Source: Anaerolineae bacterium (GTDB lineage Bacteria; Chloroflexota; Anaerolineae; B4-G1). Taken from it: a stretch of 64,000 nucleotides of DNA. Both the position numbers and the translations under genes were made by a program. Positions 1 to 12,326 of the stretch are shown here, piece after piece. The stretch lies in contig JAUWNP010000002.1 in NCBI GenBank assembly GCA_030612585.1, positions 8,181 to 72,180 on the forward strand. The letters are read 5' to 3'. The stretch's first letter is position 1. Each line of letters begins with the position of its first letter. Below the pieces are notes generated by a model. It saw only the letters and a list, made by a program, of their open reading frames with translations, was not told the DNA's origin and ran no database searches.

Positions 1-719
1 AGCTGCAATCCGACGATCCAGCCTTCGGTCTTGTCATCCAGTACGGCGATATCCGCCTGGGAAAGGGAAAGGCCCATCACCTCATTCAGGAAACGATCGG
101 CTTCGGGGCTGGTAAAGCGCAAGTCCCCCACCCGAATCTCGGTCATCTGGTTGTTTGCCCGCAGCCGGGCCAGCGGCAGAGGGGGATCCTCGCGTGTGAG
201 CAGGACCAGGTGCAGCGGTTGGGGCAGGTTGGCTACCAGCTTTTCCAACACCTGAAGAATGAAGCGATCCTGGATCACCTGAAAATCGTCCAGTACCAGC
301 AAGAACCGGCCTTCCAATTCCAGGATGTCGTTGCTGAGGGTCGTGCTGATGGCCTCGCTGGGGGGAATCTGTCCAGCGCGCAATACACCCTCGATCTCCC
401 GGCCCAGGTTCGTGTCCACCTTTTGCAGCGCAGCGACAAGATAGGCAAAAAAGCGCCCAGGGTCATCATCCGCAGGGTCCAGGGACAGCCAGGTAACCGG
501 ACAGTCCAACGTGTTCACCCATTCGCTGATGCAGGTCGTTTTTCCGAATCCGGCCGGCGCGGAGACGAGCGTGATCTGCCGGCCAGATTCCAGCCCTTCA
601 TTCAATCGTTGGATGAGATGCGGGCGGTGGACTCGTTTGGGAGGGATGGAGGGACGGTGTAGTTTTGTTGCCAGTAGGCTAGATATCACTACATCTTCCG
701 TTTCAAATACGGCTCTCAT
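1..719 (-). CDS. MalT-type LuxR-family transcriptional regulator, N-terminal part (runs off the left edge)
   Basis: The minus strand is open from an ATG at 719 to the window edge, giving 239 codons. The product starts MRAVFETEDVV, then has the LLATKLHRPSIPP segment typical of MalT-like regulators, a Walker A motif (APAGFGKTT, about residues 56-64) and a Walker B-like LLVLDDF (about residues 140-146). Members are cytoplasmic STAND ATPases: an N-terminal NTPase, a TPR-like sensor region and a C-terminal LuxR helix-turn-helix that binds DNA once inducer and ATP are bound. Only the NTPase is visible here; the family is usually about 900 residues. No clear ribosome binding site precedes the ATG, and a GTG eleven codons later is an alternative start. 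A weak promoter (TTGTGG, 17 bp, GATAAT) lies upstream on the same strand. The inducer cannot be inferred. Confidence 0.85.
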   Translation of the reverse strand, partial: MRAVFETEDVVISSLLATKLHRPSIPPKRVHRPHLIQRLNEGLESGRQITLVSAPAGFGKTTCISEWVNTLDCPVTWLSLDPADDDPGRFFAYLVAALQKVDTNLGREIEGVLRAGQIPPSEAISTTLSNDILELEGRFLLVLDDFQVIQDRFILQVLEKLVANLPQPLHLVLLTREDPPLPLARLRANNQMTEIRVGDLRFTSPEADRFLNEVMGLSLSQADIAVLDDKTEGWIVGLQ

Positions 720-761
720 TTGAATTAGAAGGAAACCGCAATATTGGATTATCAGGCTTTG

Positions 762-1057
762 CTAATAATACCACAATCCCTCACTAAACCCAACTTCATC
801 AGGAAACCGCCAGGCGACCAGCAACACATCCGTGATTTCCTGGCTCGGTAGCCCGGCGCAACGAGTCCCAGGACCTCCAACCGGACGGCCGTGCCAAACC
901 TGTCCTGAGCGTAGTCGAAGGAGCCGGTCGGCGCGGAGATGAGGGTCAGTTTGCGGTGCAGGCTCGCGTTCAGCCGCTCGACCAGGCGCGGGCGCGAGCC
1001 CAGTTCTGGTCGGACGGGGGGGATATAGAGTTTGGTGGTCAGGAGGGGCGTGGTCAT
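762..1057 (-). pseudogene. Internally deleted MalT-type regulator relic
   Basis: The frame from ATG 1057 encodes a MalT N-terminus (LLTTKLYIPPVRPEL, then LTLISAPTG) that stops where the Walker A lysine should follow. It then reads SFDYAQDR, the translation of a dispersed repeat at 899-921, and resumes with RLEVLGLVA, the opening of a LuxR helix-turn-helix. A one-base shift later, another frame continues the same helix-turn-helix (AGLPSQEI). The middle of the protein, normally some 800 residues, is missing, and a frameshift follows. The promoter region is intact. The gene is therefore a deletion relic and not a functional regulator. It lies directly upstream of the MalT gene at the window edge on the same strand. 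Confidence 0.8.
899..921. repeat. Short dispersed repeat at the MalT deletion junction
   Basis: This 23-bp segment (CCTGTCCTGAG through GTCGAAGG) is related to segments inside the MmgE/PrpD gene (26869-26943), rarA (50915-50938) and selB (52216-52267). All share CCTG(T/C)CCTGAG or its complement plus a TCGAA(G/T)G-like end. Here it sits exactly between the N-terminal and C-terminal remnants of the MalT relic. Confidence 0.7.
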
Positions 1058-1066
1058 AACACCATA

Positions 1067-1095
1067 ATCTTACCACGTCTTTCCCAGATCCTCAA
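1067..1095 (-). promoter_or_regulatory. Promoter of the MalT relic
   Basis: On the minus strand TTGAGG (1095-1090) and TAAGAT (1072-1067) are separated by 17 bp, ten bases upstream of the relic ATG. The stretch from TGGGAAA through GTGGTAAGATT is nearly identical to the promoter at 62391-62419, which serves another MalT N-terminal remnant, so both descend from a common regulator promoter. Confidence 0.6.
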
Positions 1096-1170
1096 ATGGA
1101 GAGAAGCCCTGCCATTTTGAATTGATTTCCCCGAAGCCCCTGAATCCCCCGCAAGGACTACTACTGCGGA

Positions 1171-1488
1171 TCACATCCCCGGCACGAACCCCAACACACG
1201 CGCCTCTCCCGCAGTCGGATACAACAAACCGGAAAGCATCTTGAGTGTGGTCGTCTTGCCCGCGCCATTCGGTCCGATGAAGCCAACCATCTCGCCTGGG
1301 ACGACGGTGAAACTGACGTCACGCACCGCTTCCACGTGACGATAGGTGCGCCGCACTATACTCCTGAGCGACACCGCCAGCCCGGACTCGCGCTCCGGCA
1401 CGCGGTATGTTTTGGACAGATTGCAGACGGCAACCCGCTGCTGTAGCACGATTGTACTACAACTGCCCTCCGCGTGCAATAGTTCCAT
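1171..1488 (-). pseudogene. ABC transporter ATPase, N-terminal fragment
   Basis: The 105-codon frame contains a typical ABC ATPase start ([12 protein letters not shown], then [11 protein letters not shown]) and a complete Walker A ([14 protein letters not shown]). It continues to [10 protein letters not shown] and stops two codons later. The Q-loop, the LSGGQ signature, Walker B and the H-loop are all missing; intact proteins of this type are about 300-330 residues. The real start is probably the valine near 1434 rather than the ATG at 1488, because the first 17 residues do not look like this family. The intact family drives ABC-2 type export. The fragment lies beside MalT relics, as the intact ABC ATPase at 62581 does. 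Confidence 0.75.
1442..1461. promoter_or_regulatory. Imperfect palindrome, possible operator
   Basis: TGTAGCACGA-TTGTACTACA is an imperfect 20-bp palindrome just upstream of the likely true start of the ABC ATPase fragment. TGTAG/CTACA half-sites resemble operators of GntR- or BlaI-type repressors of ABC exporters. This is a resemblance only; no regulator gene is adjacent. Confidence 0.3.
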
Positions 1489-1598
1489 TCAGATTGATCC
1501 ATACCTCACGGTAGGAACCTTTTTACCCTGCCCGGCGTCTAGTAGGCAGAGCATGCAGCCCTACACTGATCCCGAATTCTGTAACTGGAGGTGAACCA

Positions 1599-3770
1599 AT
1601 GACCAAACGAACCATCATCTTACTGACCTTCGTGGCCACGCTGACTTTCGGCTGCGCGCCGGTGCCGACGCTGACGCCAGCACCCACTCCCGGCCCCACT
1701 GCGACGCCAGCCCCACCACAGCCGGTCGAGGTGCGTCCCGGTGGCTTCGCCGCCTACGTGCCGGTACCGGTGGACGTGGTGCCCGCCGCCCCGGCCTACA
1801 CCCCCGACCTGGATACCGTCGCCAACCCTGACCTGGTGGCCTGGCTCAACGACGCCCAGAAAGCGGCACTGGAAGCCAACGGTTTCGTCGTCGTGCCCCA
1901 GGGATACGAGCAAATCTACGCCATCTACCAACAAGCCGACGAGGCCAGCATACCTGCCTTCGTCACCACCGACGCCGTGCTCCACAGTTTCCACATCCTC
2001 TACGACTACGCCCTGCGGTTGGCCGAGATCGAGCACTTTATCGCCGACCTGGAGGCGCTCAACGCAGCAATGCTGAAGGCAGCCGAGGCCGACTACGCCG
2101 CCACTAGTGGCCCCGTGCAGGAGGCCGCTCGCCAGAACCTGGCCTTCTTCGCCGTCGCCACCAAACTGCTGACCCCCGATGTAGCCATCGCCGACGTGCC
2201 TCGCCCCGTGCGCGACCTCGTGCAGGAGGAACTGGCGCTCATCGAAGCCCACGCGGGGATCACTTTCTCCCCCACCTTCGGCTACCGCGAGGACTACAGC
2301 CAGTACGTGCCGCGTGGCCACTACACTCGCAACGAGGACTTCGAGCGTTACTTCCGGGCGATGATGTGGTACGGACGCATGTCCTTCCATCTGGTCAATC
2401 CCGACGATCCTGAAGCAGCGCGGCGCGAGACGCGAGGGGCGCTGCTCATCGTCCGGGCGCTGCACCAGGCCGACCTGCTGGATACCTGGGAGCGCATCTA
2501 CGAGCCGACCGCTTTCTTCGTCGGCACCGCCGACGACCTGACGGTCTACGACTACGCCGCCGTCGCCGAGGCGGTCTACAGCGGCTTGCCCGACCCCGCC
2601 ACGCTAGCCGACGAGGCACTACTGGACGGGTTCATCGCGGCGGCCCGGCAACTGCGTCCTCCGGCCATCGTCGGCGGTTACGTCACCGACCAGGAGAACC
2701 CCGAAGAAGTGACGCTGGGCTTCCGCTTCATGGGCCAGCGCTTCATCCCCGATAGTTACATCTTCCAGCAACTGGTCTACGACCAGGTGAAGGGATACCG
2801 GGGTAGCGGCAAGCCGTTCACCATGTCCCCCTCCCAGGCCGGCCCCATCCGCGCCTTCCCACGTGGGCTGGATGTGCCCGCCGTGCTGGGTAGCGCCCGC
2901 GCACTGGAGATCCTCACCGCTGAGGGCGACACCGACTACGATGGCTACGCCGAGCAACTGGCAAAGTTGCAGGCCGAGTACGCGGCATTACCGGAGGAGC
3001 AGTGGACATCCAATCTATACTGGAACTGGCTCCACACGCTGCGCCCGCTGCTGGAGGTGAAGGGGGAGAGTTACCCGTACTTCATGCAGTCGCCCACCTG
3101 GACGGATAAGGATCTGCAAACCTGGCTGGGCTCCTGGACCGAGTTGCGCCACGACACCATCCTCTACGCCAAGCAATCTTACGCCATCGTCGGTACCGCC
3201 ATTATGCCCGAACCAGAGCCGGTACAGGGCTACGTGGAACCGCAGCCGGAGGTCTATGCCCGGCTGGCCGCACTCACCGCCCAGATGCAGGCCGGTCTGG
3301 GCGGTCGTGGCCTGCTAGGCGACGAGATGGCCGGGAAACTGGAGCGGATGGAGGAACTGCTGCTGACGCTCAAGGACATCAGCGAGAAGGAACTGCGCGA
3401 CGAGGGGTTGACCGAAGAGGAGTATGCCACCATCCGCACCATCGGCGACGCGTTGGAGGGGCTGACCACCTTCTCGGAGGAGGTCGAGGGGCAAATCACC
3501 TCTCAAGCCGATGAACGTATGGCCCTCATCGCCGACGTACACACCGACCCCAACACGAACCAGGTACTGGAAGAAGGGGTGGGCGATGCCTTCCCCATCT
3601 ACGTCGTCGTGCTGGTGGATGGGCGGCAGGTGGTGGCGCTGGGCGGTGTCTTTTCGTACTACGAGTTCAAGTGGCCCATCGGCGACCGGCTGACCGACGA
3701 GGACTGGCAGGCAATGATGTCGTCCAGGCCGGACGGTCCGGCCTGGACGGGGAGTTTCATCGTAGAATAA
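1599..3770 (+). CDS. DUF3160 family lipoprotein
   Basis: A 723-residue protein beginning with a lipoprotein signal peptide (hydrophobic stretch, then FGC with Cys19 as lipidation site) and a Thr/Pro-rich linker at residues 20-45. The rest matches the DUF3160 family as I recognise it: the segment PAFVTTDAVLHSFHILYDY near residues 120-140, long helical stretches, and a C-terminal part with FPIYVVVLVDGRQVV. Family members are exported proteins of Chloroflexota, archaea and some spirochaetes, with no established biochemical role. The start is supported by GGAGGTGAACC immediately before the ATG. It is monocistronic: relics lie upstream on the other strand and a strong terminator follows. Expected location is the outer face of the cytoplasmic membrane. 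Confidence 0.85.
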   Translation: MTKRTIILLTFVATLTFGCAPVPTLTPAPTPGPTATPAPPQPVEVRPGGFAAYVPVPVDVVPAAPAYTPDLDTVANPDLVAWLNDAQKAALEANGFVVVPQGYEQIYAIYQQADEASIPAFVTTDAVLHSFHILYDYALRLAEIEHFIADLEALNAAMLKAAEADYAATSGPVQEAARQNLAFFAVATKLLTPDVAIADVPRPVRDLVQEELALIEAHAGITFSPTFGYREDYSQYVPRGHYTRNEDFERYFRAMMWYGRMSFHLVNPDDPEAARRETRGALLIVRALHQADLLDTWERIYEPTAFFVGTADDLTVYDYAAVAEAVYSGLPDPATLADEALLDGFIAAARQLRPPAIVGGYVTDQENPEEVTLGFRFMGQRFIPDSYIFQQLVYDQVKGYRGSGKPFTMSPSQAGPIRAFPRGLDVPAVLGSARALEILTAEGDTDYDGYAEQLAKLQAEYAALPEEQWTSNLYWNWLHTLRPLLEVKGESYPYFMQSPTWTDKDLQTWLGSWTELRHDTILYAKQSYAIVGTAIMPEPEPVQGYVEPQPEVYARLAALTAQMQAGLGGRGLLGDEMAGKLERMEELLLTLKDISEKELRDEGLTEEEYATIRTIGDALEGLTTFSEEVEGQITSQADERMALIADVHTDPNTNQVLEEGVGDAFPIYVVVLVDGRQVVALGGVFSYYEFKWPIGDRLTDEDWQAMMSSRPDGPAWTGSFIVE

Positions 3771-3797
3771 AACGTGGCTATCTCTCCTACTTGCAGC

Positions 3798-3825
3798 AGG
3801 GCCGGACACCGCGTCCGGCCCTTTT
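3798..3825 (+). terminator. Rho-independent terminator after the DUF3160 gene
   Basis: A perfect 10-bp GC-rich stem (AGGGCCGGAC / GTCCGGCCCT) with a 5-base loop is followed by a short T run, 27 bp after the stop codon. It separates this gene from the rRNA promoters. Confidence 0.9.
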
Positions 3826-3857
3826 GCTATCACTGGTGGAGCGGAGACGAATCGGAC

Positions 3858-3886
3858 TTGACAAGATAATATAACTCTGTTATAAT
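3858..3886 (+). promoter_or_regulatory. rRNA operon promoter P1
   Basis: A perfect consensus sigma-A promoter: TTGACA at 3858-3863, 17-bp spacer, TATAAT at 3881-3886. It lies about 270 bp upstream of the 16S gene. The leader between P1 and P2 contains small inverted repeats (TCTAG..CTAGA). Confidence 0.85.
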
Positions 3887-4030
3887 TATGCTCAGATAGA
3901 GAGATCTAGCTCGCTAGATATGAGTGAGAAGATCTAAACAACCGGATTAGAGAGAGGCAAGACTCTCGGGAGATGGCTCGCGGGAAGTTGCCTGGTTGAT
4001 GCCCAAACGGAGCATCGGTCTTGTTGTCTC

Positions 4031-4059
4031 TTGACAAAGTTTGACAAGTGTGCTATATT
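4031..4059 (+). promoter_or_regulatory. rRNA operon promoter P2
   Basis: TTGACA at 4031-4036, 17-bp spacer, TATATT at 4054-4059, about 100 bp before the 16S gene. Tandem P1/P2 promoters are normal for rRNA operons. The following leader (4078-4089) can pair with 5749-5760 to form the 16S processing stem. Confidence 0.8.
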
Positions 4060-4157
4060 CAGGCCACGTGTGAGGACCTTAACAACTGAAAAGTGGTAGG
4101 AAGGTAAGCGGAACTCGGGCCAACGTCAACAAACCGTGGTGGTAAGCCACGGTAGAA

Positions 4158-5661
<1,504 letters not shown>

Positions 5662-5764
5662 TAGGGAGTACGGTCAAAGGCAACAACGGATTTTATCCGC
5701 GTGCTGGCGACCAAGGTCTGACCGAGTTGCGCCCTTTCCTGCCACTGCTCAGTTGTTAAGAGCC

Positions 5765-5774
5765 TGCTCTTTTA
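5765..5774 (+). promoter_or_regulatory. boxA-like antitermination element in the 16S-23S spacer
   Basis: TGCTCTTTTA, just before tRNA-Ile, resembles the boxA core TGCTCTTTAACA that recruits the NusB/S10 antitermination complex to rRNA transcripts. It lies upstream of the terminator-like hairpin at 6080-6106, where antitermination would matter. Confidence 0.5.
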
Positions 5775-5779
5775 CACAC

Positions 5780-5856
5780 GGGCCTGTAGCTCAGTTGGTT
5801 AGAGCACTCCTCTGATAAGGGAGTGGTCCCTGGTTCGAGTCCAGGCAGGCCCACCA
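5780..5856 (+). tRNA. tRNA-Ile (GAT)
   Basis: A full cloverleaf: acceptor GGGCCTG pairs with CAGGCCC, D-loop AGCTCAGTTGGTTAGAGC, anticodon loop CTGATAA (anticodon GAT), T-loop GGTTCGAGTCC. The 3' CCA is encoded. Ile-Ala order in the 16S-23S spacer is common in bacteria. Confidence 0.97.
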
Positions 5857-5861
5857 CGTCT

Positions 5862-5934
5862 GGGGATGTAGCTCAGATGGGAGAGCGCCTCCCTTGCACG
5901 GAGGAGGTCAGGGGTTCGAGTCCCCTCATCTCCA
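5862..5934 (+). tRNA. tRNA-Ala (TGC)
   Basis: Cloverleaf with acceptor GGGGATG pairing with CATCTCC, which includes the G3-U70 wobble pair that identifies alanine tRNAs, anticodon loop CTTGCAC (anticodon TGC) and T-loop GGTTCGAGTCC. CCA is not encoded (discriminator A is followed by CTA), unlike the adjacent tRNA-Ile. Confidence 0.97.
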
Positions 5935-5943
5935 CTAGGGCAC

Positions 5944-5972
5944 TTGACAGGAAAAGCCGGTTGAGGTATACT
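5944..5972 (+). promoter_or_regulatory. Promoter P3 inside the 16S-23S spacer
   Basis: TTGACA at 5944-5949, 17-bp spacer, TATACT at 5967-5972, ten bases after tRNA-Ala and about 190 bp upstream of the 23S gene. A near-consensus promoter here could transcribe 23S and 5S independently of P1/P2. Confidence 0.65.
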
Positions 5973-6079
5973 GTCAGTCTGATATCTACTTGGGAGAACA
6001 TCCAATCTATATGTCAGGGGCTTGCACCCAGGTCGAACTGAATAGTACGTAGGTAAGACATATCTAATGGTGGTTAGCG

Positions 6080-6106
6080 CGGCCTGGAGATATGCCAGGC
6101 CGTTTT
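6080..6106 (+). terminator. Terminator-like hairpin before the 23S gene
   Basis: CGGCCTGG (6080-6087) and CCAGGCCG (6095-6102) form a perfect 8-bp GC-rich stem followed by TTTT. It has the form of an intrinsic terminator but lies inside the operon, between the spacer promoter and 23S. It may act as an attenuator overcome by rRNA antitermination, or simply as a processing or folding element. Confidence 0.5.
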
Positions 6107-6162
6107 GCTTGAACTTTAACAACTGAACAGAACGCGAAAACTTCAATTTCTCCGCATCACGT

Positions 6163-9310
<3,148 letters not shown>

Positions 9311-9371
9311 GTGGTGTGGAGAACTTGGAGTTTTCGCGCTGTTCAGTTGATAAACTATATCGTTACAGAAG

Positions 9372-9493
9372 TCCCTTGGTGATTCTAGCGGCGGGGGTAC
9401 ACCCGGTCCCATCTCGAACCCGGAAGTTAAGCCCGCCAGCACCGATGGTACTGGGGGGGCAGCCCCCTGGGAGAGTAGGCCATCGCCAAGGGA
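9372..9493 (+). rRNA. rrf: 5S ribosomal RNA
   Basis: Helix I is formed by TCCCTTGGTG and CGCCAAGGGA; the conserved CCCATCTCGAACCCGGAAGTTAAG block is present. It lies about 60 bp after 23S and is followed directly by a T run, so the terminal helix plus T run probably also ends the operon. Confidence 0.95.
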
Positions 9494-9534
9494 TTTTTCT
9501 TTGCCAATTTTAGATCGCCCTCACTTGAACTGAC

Positions 9535-9563
9535 TTGCCTTTCTCAGCCGACGGTGTTAGACT
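9535..9563 (+). promoter_or_regulatory. Probable dnaX operon promoter
   Basis: TTGCCT at 9535-9540, 17-bp spacer, TAGACT at 9558-9563, about 30 bp before the chosen dnaX start. It is a moderate match to the sigma-A consensus. Confidence 0.5.
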
Positions 9564-9591
9564 ATCAGGCGACTTCGATGAGGAGGCGGCG

Positions 9592-11280
9592 ATGGCAGTG
9601 CAAGCGTTGTATCGGAAGTGGCGACCTCGGACGTTCGACGAAGTGGTGGGACAGGAGCACATCGTCCGCACGCTGCGTAACGCGCTCACCTCCGAGCGCG
9701 TCCACCACGCCTATCTCTTCGCCGGCCCTCGTGGCACAGGTAAGACGACCACAGCCCGCTTGCTGGCCAAAGCGGTCAACTGCCTGGCTCCGGAGGATCA
9801 GCGCCCCTGTAATGAGTGCACCATCTGCCAAGCGGTCAACGAGAGGCGGCTGCTCGACCTGATCGAGATTGACGCTGCCTCCAACACCGGTGTAGACGAC
9901 GTGCGAGAACTGCGGGAGCGGGTCGGCTTCCGGCCCAACGAGGCCCGCTACAAGGTCTACGTGATTGACGAAGTGCACATGCTCTCTAACGCGGCCTTCA
10001 ACGCGCTGCTCAAGACGTTGGAGGAGCCCCCACCCCACGCCATCTTCGTATTGGCGACCACCGAGCCGCACAAGATCCCGGCTACAGTGATCTCGCGCTG
10101 CCAACGCCACGATTTCCGTCGCATTCCCGTCAGCAAAATCGTCGCCCGCCTGGAGTGGCTGGCCGAGCAGGAACACATCCCGGCCAAGCAGGAAGCGTTG
10201 ACACTTATCGCTCACCAGGCAACCGGCAGTATGCGCGATGCGATAAGCCTGCTCGATCAATTGGCTTCCTACGACGAAGAGGGGATCACTGTCGCGGAGG
10301 TGCACGCAGCACTGGGGACGGGGAGCAGCGAGACGGTCATCCAGGTGGCCGATGCGCTGGCCAAGCACAACGTGGCGCAGGGGCTGGGTGCCATCAACAC
10401 GGCAGTGGACGAGGGGGCCGATCCCCGGCAGTTCGCGCGCCAGATAGTGGAGCACCTGCGGGCGCTGCTCCTGCTGCGACTAGAATCCGGCGTCGCCCTG
10501 ACCTACGTCTCGGAAGACTTGCGCCCTCAGTTGAAAGCCCAGGCCACTGCTTTTTCGTCCCAGGCTTTGGCGCGAGCAGTGCGGCTTTTTAACCAGGCAG
10601 CCGCTGAGGCCAAAGGGGGCTGGCAGCCTCAGTTGCCATTGGAGATGGCTTTCATCGAAGCCACACTCCCGGTCGAGCCGGAGAGCGGTGCGCCTCATCA
10701 GCCGTCGGCTCCGGCCGGTCCTCGTACGTCACCCTCTCCTCGCCGCCCGCAGTCTCCGCCTGCGCGCCCGCCCAGGCCTGCGCCTGCCCGCTCAGCATCA
10801 CCTTCACCATCTAAGTCTCCCAGTGAAGTCCAGGAACCGGCATCCGACTACGGCACTCTTGTGCCTGGTGATGGTTCATTGACGCCTGAGACGTTGCGGA
10901 GCCGATGGGCGGAGATTTTGAACGCCCTCCGCCCGCACAATCTGGCGCTAGAAGCACTGATACGCTCGTGTGAGCCGGTCGCCGTCGAAGGAGACGTCGT
11001 CGTGCTGGGGTTTGCCCATAACTTTCACCGCGGTAAGGTGGAGGAGGAACACAACAAACAGGTTGTTGAAGACATACTGAGCAGTCTGGTCGGACAGCGG
11101 TACCGTGTGCGGTGTGTCCTGGCTCACCAGGAGCGTGCTGTCGCCATGCCCCCGGATCGCTCGAAGCCGGGGGGCACCGGCGGTGAGGCTGCCTCGCCAA
11201 CCGAGCAGATCATCGAGGACCCGGTGGTGCGTGCAGCGGTGGAGGACCTGGGAGCACAAATCGTGCGACGACACGGATAG
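9592..11280 (+). CDS. dnaX: DNA polymerase III subunit gamma/tau
   Basis: 562 residues. The clamp-loader ATPase and scaffold that couples the sliding-clamp loader to the replicase. Seen: the MAVQALYRKWRPRTFDEVVGQ start, Walker A GPRGTGKTT (about residues 45-53), a four-cysteine zinc module (CLAPEDQRPCNECTIC), Walker B VYVIDEVHM, sensor 1 LATTEPHK, and a Pro/Ser-rich linker near residues 385-430 before the C-terminal tau-like domain. The start at 9592 is preferred over a TTG at 9535: it has GAGGAG seven bases upstream, and the longer start would lie inside the promoter. No A-rich slippery heptamer of the E. coli type was noticed, so a frameshifted gamma form is not indicated. It heads the dnaX-ybaB-recR operon, a common bacterial arrangement. 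Confidence 0.97.
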   Translation: MAVQALYRKWRPRTFDEVVGQEHIVRTLRNALTSERVHHAYLFAGPRGTGKTTTARLLAKAVNCLAPEDQRPCNECTICQAVNERRLLDLIEIDAASNTGVDDVRELRERVGFRPNEARYKVYVIDEVHMLSNAAFNALLKTLEEPPPHAIFVLATTEPHKIPATVISRCQRHDFRRIPVSKIVARLEWLAEQEHIPAKQEALTLIAHQATGSMRDAISLLDQLASYDEEGITVAEVHAALGTGSSETVIQVADALAKHNVAQGLGAINTAVDEGADPRQFARQIVEHLRALLLLRLESGVALTYVSEDLRPQLKAQATAFSSQALARAVRLFNQAAAEAKGGWQPQLPLEMAFIEATLPVEPESGAPHQPSAPAGPRTSPSPRRPQSPPARPPRPAPARSASPSPSKSPSEVQEPASDYGTLVPGDGSLTPETLRSRWAEILNALRPHNLALEALIRSCEPVAVEGDVVVLGFAHNFHRGKVEEEHNKQVVEDILSSLVGQRYRVRCVLAHQERAVAMPPDRSKPGGTGGEAASPTEQIIEDPVVRAAVEDLGAQIVRRHG

Positions 11281-11298
11281 TTCAGGGAGGTTGCATTG

Positions 11299-11649
11299 AT
11301 GAGGAAAATCAAACGAAAGAGTGGCCCGTCCGGGTCGCAAAAGGGCAAGGATGGGATGCTCCAGCAATTGCAGAGCCTGCAAGAGAATATGCTCAAGGCG
11401 CAGGAAGAGATCGCCGCGATGGTCGTCACCGCGACGGTCGGCGGTGGCGCTGTGACCGCTGCCGTCACCGGTGAGAAGCGGTTGCAGTCGCTCACCATCG
11501 CGCCCGAGGTCGTGGATCCCGAAGACGTGGAGATGTTGCAGGACCTCATCATCGCCGCCGTCAATGAGGGGGTGGAACAAGTGGATCAGGCAGCGGCAGA
11601 GCGGATGGCGCCCTTCACCGGCGGGCTCGGCATCCCCGGCTTGCTCTAG
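11299..11649 (+). CDS. ybaB: YbaB/EbfC family nucleoid-associated protein
   Basis: 116 residues, a small dimeric DNA-binding protein. The family core is visible: LQQLQSLQENMLKAQEEIA, then a VTATVGGGAVTAAVTGEKRLQSLTI-like strand pattern and the VDPEDVEMLQDLIIAAVNEG helix. AGGGAGG lies 8 bp before the ATG at 11299; a TTG one codon earlier is less likely. It sits between dnaX and recR with short gaps, the usual conserved trio, and is thought to bind DNA during recombination or nucleoid organisation. Confidence 0.93.
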   Translation: MRKIKRKSGPSGSQKGKDGMLQQLQSLQENMLKAQEEIAAMVVTATVGGGAVTAAVTGEKRLQSLTIAPEVVDPEDVEMLQDLIIAAVNEGVEQVDQAAAERMAPFTGGLGIPGLL

Positions 11650-11661
11650 GTGGGGGTAACA

Positions 11662-12261
11662 ATGCAAACGGCTCCTGCTTCGGTGACGCATCTCATTGAA
11701 GAACTTGCGGAACTGCCGGGTATTGGCCGCAAGACTGCTGCCCGTCTCACTTTTTTCTTGCTGCGTGACCAAGCGGGCCTGGCAGAACGACTCGCCGGAG
11801 CTCTGCGTGAACTCAAGGAGCGCACTCGTTTCTGCTCCGTCTGCCACAACATCACCGAGAATGATCCCTGTCCCATCTGTGCTGACCCAGGACGTGACCA
11901 CCGCACCATCTGCGTGGTCGAGGAGCCGCTCGACGTGCTGGCGATTGAGCAGGCCGGGGTATACAAGGGAGTGTACCACGTCTTGCACGGTGTGCTGGCC
12001 CCCTCGGAGGGGATGTTCGTCGAGAACCTGCGCATCGGCGAACTGATGGCCCGCATCCAAAGCAGCGATGTGGACGAAGTGATCCTGGCGACCAACCCCA
12101 CGAGCGAAGGGGACTGGACGGCCTCCTACCTGCTGACACGGCTGCGCCCGCTGGGCGTGCGCGTCACCCAGTTAGGCCGGGGATTGCCCGTGGGTGGAGA
12201 CCTGGAGTACGCCGACGTGGTGACGCTCACACGGGCGTTGGAGGGGCGGAAGGAGATCTGA
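11662..12261 (+). CDS. recR: Recombination protein RecR
   Basis: 199 residues, the usual family length. RecR works with RecF/RecO to load RecA at gaps. Seen: an N-terminal helix-hairpin-helix (ELPGIGRKTAARLTF), a C4 zinc finger (CSVCHN..CPICAD), a Toprim domain starting ICVVEEPLDVLAIE, and a C-terminal region with THPT-like TNPTSEGDWTASYL and VTQLGRGLPVGGDLEY. The ATG at 11662 is chosen over a GTG at 11650 because a G-rich ribosome binding site (GGTGGGGG) precedes it. Last gene of the operon. Confidence 0.97.
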   Translation: MQTAPASVTHLIEELAELPGIGRKTAARLTFFLLRDQAGLAERLAGALRELKERTRFCSVCHNITENDPCPICADPGRDHRTICVVEEPLDVLAIEQAGVYKGVYHVLHGVLAPSEGMFVENLRIGELMARIQSSDVDEVILATNPTSEGDWTASYLLTRLRPLGVRVTQLGRGLPVGGDLEYADVVTLTRALEGRKEI

Positions 12262-12267
12262 CTTCCA

Positions 12268-12311
12268 GGAAGACGCAACGGAACCGGGATGTGCCAAGGC
12301 GAGTTGCGTCC
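12268..12311. terminator. Probable bidirectional terminator between recR and the convergent isomerase gene
   Basis: GACGCAAC (12272-12279) and GTTGCGTC (12303-12310) form a perfect 8-bp stem with a 23-base loop between two converging genes. There is no clear T run, so efficiency is uncertain. Confidence 0.4.
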
Positions 12312-12326
12312 TGTGACAGACTAGAG

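Noticed and set aside
1620..2465. A 281-codon minus-strand frame opposite the DUF3160 gene
   Set aside because: Composition typical of antisense to a GC-rich gene (Gly, Val, His, Arg rich), no ribosome binding site, no family resemblance.
9535..9591. TTG start for dnaX at 9535
   Set aside because: The added residues are unrelated to DnaX, and the segment carries the promoter and ribosome binding site.
9592..11280. Programmed frameshift in dnaX producing a short gamma form
   Set aside because: No A-AAA-AAG-type slippery site with a following hairpin was found at the domain III/IV boundary.
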